From Lachnospiraceae bacterium (GTDB taxonomy: Bacteria > Bacillota > Clostridia > Lachnospirales > Lachnospiraceae), in NCBI GenBank assembly GCA_016290595.1, contig JAEEUR010000007.1, positions 1-47,523 of the forward strand: DNA of 47,523 nt, read 5' to 3'. Both the position numbers and the translations under genes were made by a program. Of this stretch, positions 33,947 through 40,438 are shown piece by piece; within the stretch, counting starts at the first letter, position 1; every line of letters begins with the position of its first letter. The notes beneath the pieces were generated by a model. The model was not told the origin of the DNA and made no database searches. It was given only the letters and a program-made list of their open reading frames with translations.

Positions 33947-33958
33947 AAAGCGCCTCTG

Positions 33959-34522
33959 TTATCTTTCTCCGTGGCGGGACGTCATCTGAAAGCGCCGGTA
34001 TTCCCCGCCGTCCAGCGTTTTCCAGATGAACAGGCCGTTTTCCAGCGTCATGTAGCTCTTGCTGCTTCCGCCCATGGGCAGCGTGACCGAGCCGGGATTC
34101 ATATAGACGAAGTTCAGATGGTCCTCCAGCGTGGGGCGGTGCGTGTGACCGCAGAGGATCACGTCCAGATCCGGGACCGGCGGCAGCGCGTGTTCGTTGT
34201 ACAGATGGCCGTGCGTGAGCGCGATCGTCAGGCCGCCGTCCCGCAGGACCAGGAAAGGATTCATCACGGGGAAGTGCAGCACCATCTGATCCACCTCCGC
34301 GTCGCAGTTGCCCTTGACGCAGAGGATGCGGTCCGCATAGGCGTTCAGCTGCTCATAGGCCGACTTCGTCGCATAGTCTGACGGCAGCTCGTTGCGCGGG
34401 CCGTGATAGAGAAGGTCTCCCAGAAGGACCAGAAGATCCGCTTTTTCCTCTTCAAAACGCTTCAGCAGCTGCCGGCAGCATTCGGCGCCGCCGTGAATAT
34501 CCGATGCAATCAGGTATTTCAT
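33959..34522 (-). CDS. yfcE: YfcE-type metallophosphodiesterase
   Basis: A 187-residue calcineurin-like phosphoesterase. Metal-binding motifs in order: SDIHGG (8-13), LGDLLYHGPRNE, GNCDAEVD, THGHLYN and CGHTHRP; the end NPGSVTLPMGG is typical of the YfcE/MJ0936 group. Relatives hydrolyse phosphodiesters such as bis-pNPP in vitro; the natural substrate is unknown. It is cytosolic. A promoter is found 25-50 bp upstream and rarA follows closely. Confidence 0.92.
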   Translation of the reverse strand: MKYLIASDIHGGAECCRQLLKRFEEEKADLLVLLGDLLYHGPRNELPSDYATKSAYEQLNAYADRILCVKGNCDAEVDQMVLHFPVMNPFLVLRDGGLTIALTHGHLYNEHALPPVPDLDVILCGHTHRPTLEDHLNFVYMNPGSVTLPMGGSSKSYMTLENGLFIWKTLDGGEYRRFQMTSRHGER

Positions 34523-34544
34523 AACGATACCCTCCCAACCTTAT

Positions 34545-34573
34545 ATGTTAGCACAAAAAGGCCGGGAGGGCAA
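34545..34573 (-). promoter_or_regulatory. Promoter of the yfcE-rarA unit
   Basis: TTGCCC-type -35 (34568-34573), a 17-bp spacer and TAACAT (34545-34550) on the minus strand, followed by TTGGGAGGG as ribosome binding site region before the ATG at 34522. Confidence 0.55.
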
Positions 34574-34606
34574 GAAAAACGTAAAGAGGGAGGCCGGACA
34601 AAGGAA

Positions 34607-34634
34607 GGAGGCGGCTTCCCGATGAAGCGCCTCC
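34607..34634 (-). terminator. Likely terminator of the amidase gene
   Basis: GGAGGCG and CGCCTCC form a stem extended by GCTTC/GAAGC on the minus strand, 26 bp after the amidase stop. The following T-rich stretch (TTCCTTTG) is imperfect, so termination may be incomplete. Confidence 0.6.
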
Positions 34635-34659
34635 CTCTCCCGCGTCTGCGGATCCGGTT

Positions 34660-37428
34660 TTAATCGATCACATAGCCGGCCGATTTCAGATAGTTGGCGA
34701 TGCCGATCGCGTCGGCCGCGCCCATCTCGTCAGTGTTCAGCCTGGCCCAGTCTCCCGCGTCGTCCATGAAGCAGTGCTCCACCAGGACCGCCGGCAGCCC
34801 CCACTTGGCCGAGCTGCGGATGATGGCGTAGAAGTCCTCCTGGCCGTTTTCAAGGAAGCTGTAGCGGACGCCCCGGTCCGCAAAGCCGAGTTTAACGATC
34901 TGCGTCAGGATGGCCTTGCCCAGCGCCGTGCTGGCCGCCGTGACGGACGCGTCACCGGAAGCGTAGACCATGGCGCCGTTGGAGCCGTCGGCATTGTAGT
35001 GCATGCAGACCAGGATATCCGCGCCCTGATCTACCGCCCAGCCGGCCCGCTTGTCGATATCGACGCCTACGTTGGTTCCGTTATACCCGTACACGCCGCT
35101 GTCGCCGTAGCGCGTCATCAGCACCGTGATATTCGTATAATGCGTTTCCAGATAATATTTACAGGCGTAGGCCGTCGCCAGCGTCAGATCCTTTTCTTCG
35201 TATTTCACGCCGTCCCAGACCGCCGTGGCACCGCTCCAGGGCTTGCCGCCTCCGTGGCCCGGATCCAGCACGATCACCACCTTGGGCGGCGGCAGAGACG
35301 CGCTGACCGTGCAGGTGGCGCTGACCCCGTCCGCGGTCGCCGTTATGGTGCAGCTGCCGCTGCCCGAGACCCGGACGGTGCCGTCGCTCGTGACCGAAGC
35401 GACCGAATTGTCGCTGCTGCTCCACCGGACCGTAGGATAGGTCGCATCGCCCGGCGAAACGGAGGCCGTGAGCTTCACGGTCTGCCCCCAGTCGTTAAAG
35501 CTGATCCAGGTCTGGGAAAGGCTGACGGAGCTGACGCGGATGATCGGTTTCACCCGGACGGTTGCGGAGGCCGTAAACCTCCCGACCGTCGCGGTGATGG
35601 TGCAGCTGCCAGCCGAAACGGCCCTCACGCTCCCGCCGCTCACCGAAGCGACGCCGCTGTCGGAGCTGGACCAGGAGACCGAGCGGTCGTCCGTGGTATC
35701 CCAGGGGTAGTATTCCACGCTTAAGGAGGCCGAATCGCCTTCCAGCAGCGTAATATCCGTCTTGTTTAAGCCGATGCCGGTCATCGGCGCGGTCACCGTG
35801 ACCCGGCAGGAAGCTAAAAGGCTGCCGTGGGACGCCCGCACCGTGCAGCTGCCGGGCGCGACGGCCGTCACGTAGCCGTTTCCGTCCACCCGCACCACGG
35901 AGCTGTCGCTGCTGGACCAGGAAACGTCCCGGCCCTCCGTGGTATCCTCCGGCAGGACCTCCGCCGAAAGCTGCGCGCCTTCACCCTTGGTGAGATCCAG
36001 GCTGTCCCGGCTGATAGTCACCTGCTCGGCCGGAATGACGACCGTGATCCGGACCTTGTCGCTGAACTCGCCGCAGGAAGCGGTGATCAGGGTCTCGCCG
36101 GGGCCGACGGCCGTCACCAGGCCGTCCTCATCCACGGTGGCCACCTCCGGATCGTCGCTGACCCATTCCAGCGTCCGGTCGTCGTTCGTATCGGCCGGCG
36201 AAAAACTGACCGTCAGCTGCGCCGTGTTGCCGCGCTTTACCGTGCGGTTGACGCCGTCGATCAGGATGCCCGTCATGGGAACGCGGACCGTGACCGCGCA
36301 GACCGCCTGATGCTCTCCGACCTGGGCCGTTATCATCGTCAGACCGCCTTCCTGCGCCGTCACCAGGCCGTTTTCATCCACCGTCGCCACGCCGGGATCC
36401 GCAGAAGAAAACGTCACCGTCGTATCGTCCGTCGTGTTTTCCGGATCGTAGAGAACGCTCAGCTGCGCGCTCTCCTGCTTCATCAGATGCAGCTCTTCCG
36501 CATCCAGCGAGATGCCCTTTAAGGGCGCATACACGGTGATCTCCGTTTCCTCGCGGAAGGGCCCTACCGTCACGGAGATAACGGCCGTGCCCGGCGCCAG
36601 GGCCGTCACGGCGCCTTCCGGGCTGACCGAAACCACAGCCGGATCCGAGCTTTCCCAGACGGCCGTCCGATCGTCCGTGGTATCCTCCGGGATATAGAGA
36701 AGAGAAAGCGGAACGCTCTCTCCGACGTTCATTTCGGCAGGCGCTTCGCCGATCCGGATCCCCGTCATGGCGGAAAGGACCGTGACCGGGCAGGACGCCT
36801 CAAAGCCGTCCCCGCGCGCGGTGATCACCGCTTCCCCGACGGAAAGCGCCCTGACCCGTCCCTGCGCATCCACCTCGGCCACCCTGCTGTCCGAAGAGAC
36901 GAATTCGACGCCCTCCGGCAGGTCCGCCTGCGCCGGCAGGGGAGAGACGGAAAGGACGGCCGACTCCGCCTTCTGAAGGATCAGCTTTTCGGCCGAAAGG
37001 GCCAGCCCTTTTAAGGGATAATACACGGTGACCGGACAGCTCACGGACAGATTTCCGAAGCGGCCGGAAAGCGTGGCCTCGCCTTCTTCCACGGCCGTGA
37101 CCAGGCCGTTGGCATCCACCGCCGCCACCAAAGGATCCGAGCTCGTCCACTCCAGCGGCGTTTGGGCGAAGGATCTCTTCGCACGGGCCTTCAGCAGGGA
37201 GCTTTTCGGCGTCAGCTGATAGGCCAGCTGTCCGCTTCCGGCTATGCCGTCTTCGATCGTCAGGACCAGATCCTGCGTCTGGAGGCTTAAGTCGTAGGCC
37301 TCGTCCGCCGGCACCGGCCACCAGAAAAGCCCAAGAAGGATCCCGGCGGCTGCCAAAGCGGCTGCGACCGGGATCCAGACCGGGAATTTCTTCTTCTCTG
37401 TGATGATTTTCTTGCGGGAACCAGGCAT
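34660..37428 (-). CDS. N-acetylmuramoyl-L-alanine amidase with eight BIG2-like repeats
   Basis: A 922-residue surface protein. A basic N-terminus and one helix (about 17-36) anchor it, with no clear cleavage site. Eight immunoglobulin-like BIG2 repeats of about 82 residues follow (about 45-712); each has a core like WSSSDSSVVRVDGNGYVTAV and an end like CTVRASHG. The C-terminal domain (about 714-922) is Amidase_3: zinc ligands in LDPGHGG, KYEEKDLT (Glu) and CMHYNAD, and the catalytic Glu in VLVEHCFMDD. It would cut the bond between muramic acid and L-Ala in peptidoglycan; the repeats serve as a spacer or wall-binding stalk. It has its own promoter. Domain assignment is secure; a role in division or sporulation cannot be decided. 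Confidence 0.93.
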   Translation of the reverse strand: MPGSRKKIITEKKKFPVWIPVAAALAAAGILLGLFWWPVPADEAYDLSLQTQDLVLTIEDGIAGSGQLAYQLTPKSSLLKARAKRSFAQTPLEWTSSDPLVAAVDANGLVTAVEEGEATLSGRFGNLSVSCPVTVYYPLKGLALSAEKLILQKAESAVLSVSPLPAQADLPEGVEFVSSDSRVAEVDAQGRVRALSVGEAVITARGDGFEASCPVTVLSAMTGIRIGEAPAEMNVGESVPLSLLYIPEDTTDDRTAVWESSDPAVVSVSPEGAVTALAPGTAVISVTVGPFREETEITVYAPLKGISLDAEELHLMKQESAQLSVLYDPENTTDDTTVTFSSADPGVATVDENGLVTAQEGGLTMITAQVGEHQAVCAVTVRVPMTGILIDGVNRTVKRGNTAQLTVSFSPADTNDDRTLEWVSDDPEVATVDEDGLVTAVGPGETLITASCGEFSDKVRITVVIPAEQVTISRDSLDLTKGEGAQLSAEVLPEDTTEGRDVSWSSSDSSVVRVDGNGYVTAVAPGSCTVRASHGSLLASCRVTVTAPMTGIGLNKTDITLLEGDSASLSVEYYPWDTTDDRSVSWSSSDSGVASVSGGSVRAVSAGSCTITATVGRFTASATVRVKPIIRVSSVSLSQTWISFNDWGQTVKLTASVSPGDATYPTVRWSSSDNSVASVTSDGTVRVSGSGSCTITATADGVSATCTVSASLPPPKVVIVLDPGHGGGKPWSGATAVWDGVKYEEKDLTLATAYACKYYLETHYTNITVLMTRYGDSGVYGYNGTNVGVDIDKRAGWAVDQGADILVCMHYNADGSNGAMVYASGDASVTAASTALGKAILTQIVKLGFADRGVRYSFLENGQEDFYAIIRSSAKWGLPAVLVEHCFMDDAGDWARLNTDEMGAADAIGIANYLKSAGYVID
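35290..37290 (-). repeat. Tandem BIG2 domain repeats (protein level)
   Basis: Eight units of roughly 246 bp code for BIG2-like domains inside the amidase gene. They are clearly related in protein (DxTTDDRTVxWxSSD...VATVDxxGLVTA pattern) but diverged in DNA, so they are old duplications and not recent slippage. Confidence 0.8.
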
Positions 37429-37464
37429 GGCGACTCCGGAAAAAGGCTCTGTTATTTCCTGCTA

Positions 37465-37494
37465 ACTATACCTGTTTTGCCCGAGTATTGTCAA
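37465..37494 (-). promoter_or_regulatory. Promoter of the amidase gene
   Basis: TTGACA (37489-37494), an 18-bp spacer and TATAGT (37465-37470) on the minus strand, downstream of the tRNA terminator, so the amidase is transcribed independently of the tRNAs. Confidence 0.65.
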
Positions 37495-37526
37495 GGGGAA
37501 AGGCGTATCTTTTGCGCTCCGGGCAA

Positions 37527-37550
37527 CAAAAAACCACGGTCGCCCGTGGT
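37527..37550 (-). terminator. Terminator of the tRNA unit
   Basis: ACCACGG, a GCGA tetraloop, CCGTGGT and a T run on the minus strand, 13 bp after tRNA-Gly. A textbook intrinsic terminator. Confidence 0.93.
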
Positions 37551-37562
37551 CCTTTGTCCTCA

Positions 37563-37633
37563 AGCGGATAACGGGAATCGAACCCGCCTATCCAGCTTGG
37601 GAAGCTGGTGTTCTACCAATGAACTATATCCGC
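37563..37633 (-). tRNA. tRNA-Gly (anticodon CCC)
   Basis: The minus strand gives an acceptor stem GCGGATA/TATCCGC, D-arm GTTC..GAAC, anticodon stem CCAGC/GCTGG with loop TTCCCAA, so the anticodon is CCC, and a T-arm with TTCGATT. The discriminator base is U, as usual for glycine. CCA is not encoded. About 71 nt. Confidence 0.93.
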
Positions 37634-37638
37634 TTAAC

Positions 37639-37721
37639 TGCGGAAGAAGGGACTTGAACCCTCACGATCGTCGATCACATGATCCTTAGTCATGCCTGTC
37701 TGCCAGTTCCAGCACTTCCGC
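37639..37721 (-). tRNA. tRNA-Leu (anticodon AAG)
   Basis: The minus strand gives acceptor GCGGAAG/CTTCCGC, a leucine-type D-loop (AACTGGCAGA), anticodon stem CATGA/TCATG with loop CTAAGGA, so the anticodon is AAG, a long variable arm (GATC..GATC) and T-loop TTCAAGT. The discriminator is A. CCA is not encoded. It lies 5 bp upstream of tRNA-Gly in one transcript. An A at position 34 is uncommon in bacterial tRNA-Leu. Confidence 0.9.
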
Positions 37722-37736
37722 TCGAGAGCAAAGGGG

Positions 37737-37765
37737 ATTATAGCACGCTCCGTGCCAGGTTTCAA
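37737..37765 (-). promoter_or_regulatory. Promoter of the tRNA unit
   Basis: TTGAAA (37760-37765), a 17-bp spacer and a perfect TATAAT (37737-37742) on the minus strand, 16 bp before tRNA-Leu; typical of a strong stable-RNA promoter. Confidence 0.88.
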
Positions 37766-37810
37766 GCACTTTTTTATCTTTTTTCGAAAAGCCGCCGCTC
37801 CGCCCGTTCC

Positions 37811-38248
37811 TTATTTCTCAAACGGGATGTTCAGCTTGGTCAGCAGCGCGCTCACGTCGCCGTACACCGCCTCGATGGCCTTTTCGTCCACAAGCTTTAC
37901 GCTCTTACCTTCCTTGAATTCGGACAGAAGGGCCGTCTCCAGCTCGGCCAGCGTCACCGTCTTCCCCTGATAGAGGATCTCGCTCTCCTTTACGGTGATG
38001 GTCAGCACGTTCGCTTCGGTCGGAGCCTCGGTCACTTCGGCCGTCGTCGGCGGCGCGGTCTCCTCCTGCGTCGGGGCCTGAGACTCATAGCCTGCCGTGG
38101 TCCCGTTGATCGGCAGCATGCCGCCGTCCGGGTTGCCGATCCCCAGGCCGAAATATCCGCCGCTGCCCAGAAGCGCCAGGATCACCGCCGCAATGCCGAC
38201 GTTTCTGCCGGTATGACCGTTTTTCTTCTTTTCTTCTTCTCTCGCCAT
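37811..38248 (-). CDS. Anchored small protein with ExbD-like C-terminal domain
   Basis: A 145-residue protein. A charged N-terminus (MAREEEKKKNG) precedes one transmembrane helix (about 17-36), then a Pro/Thr/Glu-rich linker (about 50-78). A compact C-terminal domain follows (about 80-145: NVLTITVKESEILYQGKTVTLAELE and following). This last domain resembles the extracytoplasmic fold of ExbD/TolR (a strand, YQGK-turn, helix, strand with VKLVDEKA), but without the ExbD membrane Asp. It starts 30 bp after the ExbD-like gene and is the last gene of the unit. It may be an accessory that the motor moves or that senses it. I do not know a named family for it. Confidence 0.75.
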   Translation of the reverse strand: MAREEEKKKNGHTGRNVGIAAVILALLGSGGYFGLGIGNPDGGMLPINGTTAGYESQAPTQEETAPPTTAEVTEAPTEANVLTITVKESEILYQGKTVTLAELETALLSEFKEGKSVKLVDEKAIEAVYGDVSALLTKLNIPFEK

Positions 38249-38278
38249 TGTTGTTTCCTTTCCCCGGCGCCGCCGGCC

Positions 38279-38890
38279 CTATTCTCTGACGTCCATTTCT
38301 ATGAAGCTCAGCAGTATCTCTTTCTGCGAGGCTTCCAGTTTCGTTCCCTGCACCACATGCAGGATCGTTTCGTATTCCGCATGATAGATCGCGGTCCGGT
38401 CGTACTGGAAGACCAGGAAGACCGTCCGCTCTTCAGCCAGCCCCAGCTGCTCGTAGAGGAGACTGCGCAGGCGGTTGACTGCGTAGGTGCTGTCGTTCCA
38501 GTCGTAGGGGATGCGGATGCTCTCCCCTTCCCTGACCTCCAGCAGGATCGACGTGTCCGCCGCCACGCTGATGGTCAGCACCAGCGAATTGTCCATCACC
38601 AGGTCTTCGGTGAGCAGCTGCCGGCCCAGCTCTTCCACCTGCGTTTCCAGATCGGCCGCCTTGCTCTCCAGCGCGCCGATCTCCGCCTTAAGGCTCTCCT
38701 CGCGGCTCGCGGCCGCCGCCTGCTCGTCTTTGAGCTCCCGGCGGATCTCCTTTAGGGCAGCCCGATCCGCGGCCGCGTCCTCGATCGCCTCCGTGGTCTG
38801 CGCCCTTGCCTGGGTCAGCAGCACGAAGATCATGATCAGGATCACGTCCAGCAGAGATGTGAGCTCGATAAAGATCGTCCGCTTTTTCAC
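38279..38890 (-). CDS. ExbD/TolR-like membrane protein with coiled coil
   Basis: A 203-residue protein. The single N-terminal helix FIELTSLLDVILIMIFVLLTQ contains Asp15 at the place of the ion-binding Asp of ExbD/TolR/MotB. A coiled coil of about 65 residues follows (EDAAADRAALKEIRRELKDE and on), then a C-terminal beta-rich domain (about 105-203, SLVLTISVAADTSILLEV...). It has no OmpA-like peptidoglycan-binding motif. Its start overlaps the ExbB-like stop by 4 bases (ATGA), as expected for subunits of one complex. Ion-driven movement is inferred from the conserved Asp and the neighbour. Confidence 0.8.
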   Translation of the reverse strand: MKKRTIFIELTSLLDVILIMIFVLLTQARAQTTEAIEDAAADRAALKEIRRELKDEQAAAASREESLKAEIGALESKAADLETQVEELGRQLLTEDLVMDNSLVLTISVAADTSILLEVREGESIRIPYDWNDSTYAVNRLRSLLYEQLGLAEERTVFLVFQYDRTAIYHAEYETILHVVQGTKLEASQKEILLSFIEMDVRE

Positions 38891-39396
38891 GCCTTTTCCT
38901 CTTCCTTCAGCAGATCCCGGCGCTCCAGGAGCAGGGTGACGTTCTTGTCGTTATCCTCCAGACGGGCGCTTAAAAAGCCGTCCAGCAGCTTGAAGAGGAT
39001 GGCGAAGACCAGGCCCCAGAAGGTGGAGGTCAGCGCCGCGAAGAAGTTCTGCTGCATATCGGAAAGCTCCGCCACCATCGGCAGCAGGGAGACGACCGTG
39101 CCCAGAATACCCAGCAGGGGGAAGATCGCCGTCACGTTCGCGAAGATGCTGTAGAACGCCTCCGAGCGCTTTCTGAGCGCCACGATGGCGCCCTCGTCGA
39201 TCTCGCGGATCGACCGGGCGATTTTCTCGGGGTTGTGCTTGTGCGAAGGCACGAACACCAGCAGATTCAGTTTTTTGTACAGCTGATCCGTGTAAAGCCG
39301 CGTGAGATAATAGCAGACGCCGTTGAAGGCGGCTACGATGAAGATGATCAGATCAAAGCCTAAAAGATTCTTTCCGATAACCTGCCAGAAGGACAT
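38887..39396 (-). CDS. MotA/TolQ/ExbB-family ion channel protein
   Basis: The start is placed at ATG 39396 behind AAGGAG (an in-frame ATG 39 bases upstream has no site), giving 169 residues. Three helices are seen: about 10-32, about 83-105 and about 118-142. The family signature is clear: IFPLLGILGTVVSLLPM and FFAALTSTFWGLVFAI correspond to the ExbB GLLGTVxG and LxTTxxGLxxAIP segments. A cytosolic charged loop lies between helix 1 and 2. In Gram-negative cells such proteins form a pentamer around two ExbD copies and use proton flow to do mechanical work on the envelope. Here the unit has its own strong promoter. Which process it drives in this organism is unknown. Confidence 0.85.
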   Translation of the reverse strand: MSFWQVIGKNLLGFDLIIFIVAAFNGVCYYLTRLYTDQLYKKLNLLVFVPSHKHNPEKIARSIREIDEGAIVALRKRSEAFYSIFANVTAIFPLLGILGTVVSLLPMVAELSDMQQNFFAALTSTFWGLVFAILFKLLDGFLSARLEDNDKNVTLLLERRDLLKEEEKA

Positions 39397-39460
39397 GTTC
39401 TGCTCCTTTCCGGGACGGGCCCAGGACAGCGGCAAAGTGCGCTGCCCGCAATTCAGAAAG

Positions 39461-39489
39461 ATTATACCGTTATTTTACCGTTTTGGCAA
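39461..39489 (-). promoter_or_regulatory. Promoter of the ExbB/ExbD-like unit
   Basis: TTGCCA (39484-39489), a 17-bp spacer and a perfect TATAAT (39461-39466) on the minus strand. It lies after the terminator of the dehydrogenase gene, so the three-gene unit is transcribed separately. Confidence 0.8.
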
Positions 39490-39502
39490 TGTTTTTGAAG
39501 AG

Positions 39503-39543
39503 AAAAAGCTCCGCAGCAGAAGCTATTTGCTTTGCTGCGGAGC
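39503..39543 (-). terminator. Terminator of the dehydrogenase gene
   Basis: GCTCCGCAGCA pairs with TGCTGCGGAGC around a 14-nt loop, followed on the minus strand by TTTTT. It lies 20 bp after the stop codon. Confidence 0.88.
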
Positions 39544-39563
39544 AGGGTCAGAAGAACGTCGGA

Positions 39564-40304
39564 TCAAGCGTCTACGCCGCCGTCTACACGAAGCAGCTGG
39601 CCGGTGATGAAGCTGGAGTCTTCCGTGCAGAAGAACAGGCAGGCGGTCGCGATCTCGCTGCCCTTGCCGACTCTCTGCAGAGGCGCCGTCGCCTTCATGA
39701 ACTCGATGGTCGCATCCGCGCCGCAGTTTTCCAGCATGGCGGTCAGGATAGCGCCGGGCTCAATGCCGTTGACGTGGATATCCGGACCCATCTCGCGCGC
39801 CCTGGCTCTGGTCATGCCGACCATGGCGAACTTGCTGATGCAGTAAGCGAAGGGGCCACACTTCGCAGCCGTGCCGGCTACGGAGAAGAAGTTCACGATG
39901 TGGCCCTTGTTCTTCTTCAGTTCGGGCTCACAGTACTGGGTCAGCAGCAGGGCGCTGGTCAGGTTTACGTTGAAGACTCTGTCCCACTCCTCCATCGTCA
40001 TCTGCTGGACGGGAGTCAGGCTGAGCACGCCGGCGTTGTTGATCAGGATATGAACGGTGCCGTAAGCTTTCATGGTCTCATCATAGATCACTTTTGCCGC
40101 AGCGCGGTCCGCGGTATCCGCGATAACATAAATGGCTTCGCCGCCATCGGCCTTGATATTGTCCACGACCTCTTTCGCACGGGCTTCGTTGCGTCCCGTA
40201 ACGACGACCTTCGCGCCTTCCTTCGCGAACAGATAAGCGGTGTCTCTTCCCATGCCGGAAGTGGAACCGGTGATGATGGCAACTTTGCCGTCAAGTCTTC
40301 CCAT
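39564..40304 (-). CDS. Short-chain dehydrogenase/reductase (FabG-like)
   Basis: A 246-residue classical SDR enzyme. The cofactor motif TGSTSGMG (12-19), NNAG, the catalytic Ser in FFSVAG and YxxxK as YCISK are all present; the C-terminus RVDGGVDA is typical. Val-Thr-Gly-Arg-Asn after the second strand (VVVTGRN) suggests NADP(H) preference. It is cytosolic and acts on an unknown alcohol/ketone; FabG-type, sugar- or steroid-type enzymes are all possible. There is no fatty-acid gene nearby, so I give no symbol. It is monocistronic, with promoter and terminator. A hairpin in its leader lies just before the ribosome binding site GGGAGG. Confidence 0.92.
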   Translation of the reverse strand: MGRLDGKVAIITGSTSGMGRDTAYLFAKEGAKVVVTGRNEARAKEVVDNIKADGGEAIYVIADTADRAAAKVIYDETMKAYGTVHILINNAGVLSLTPVQQMTMEEWDRVFNVNLTSALLLTQYCEPELKKNKGHIVNFFSVAGTAAKCGPFAYCISKFAMVGMTRARAREMGPDIHVNGIEPGAILTAMLENCGADATIEFMKATAPLQRVGKGSEIATACLFFCTEDSSFITGQLLRVDGGVDA

Positions 40305-40326
40305 TGGTTTGTACCTCCCTGTTTTG

Positions 40327-40346
40327 ATCCTGCCGCCGGGCAGGAT
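40327..40346 (-). promoter_or_regulatory. Leader hairpin before the dehydrogenase gene
   Basis: ATCCTGCC and GGCAGGAT form an 8-bp stem with a 4-nt loop in the leader, about 8 nt in front of the GGGAGG ribosome binding site. It may affect translation or mRNA stability; there is no U run on the minus strand, so it is not a terminator for this gene. Confidence 0.45.
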
Positions 40347-40361
40347 GCTTTTTGCCCTTTT

Positions 40362-40390
40362 ATATTAACAGAACTGCCGTATTTTGTAAA
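40362..40390 (-). promoter_or_regulatory. Promoter of the dehydrogenase gene
   Basis: TTTACA (40385-40390), a 17-bp spacer and TAATAT (40362-40367) on the minus strand. Confidence 0.7.
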
Positions 40391-40438
40391 TCTTTTTCCG
40401 CGGGTTTTCGTTTTTCTCCTTTTTCCCTGAACTGATCC

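Noticed and set aside
37811..39396. Zorya-type anti-phage system
   Set aside because: The ExbB/ExbD-like pair recalls ZorA/ZorB, but there is no helicase or nuclease gene nearby, and no long ZorA tail or OmpA-like ZorB domain.
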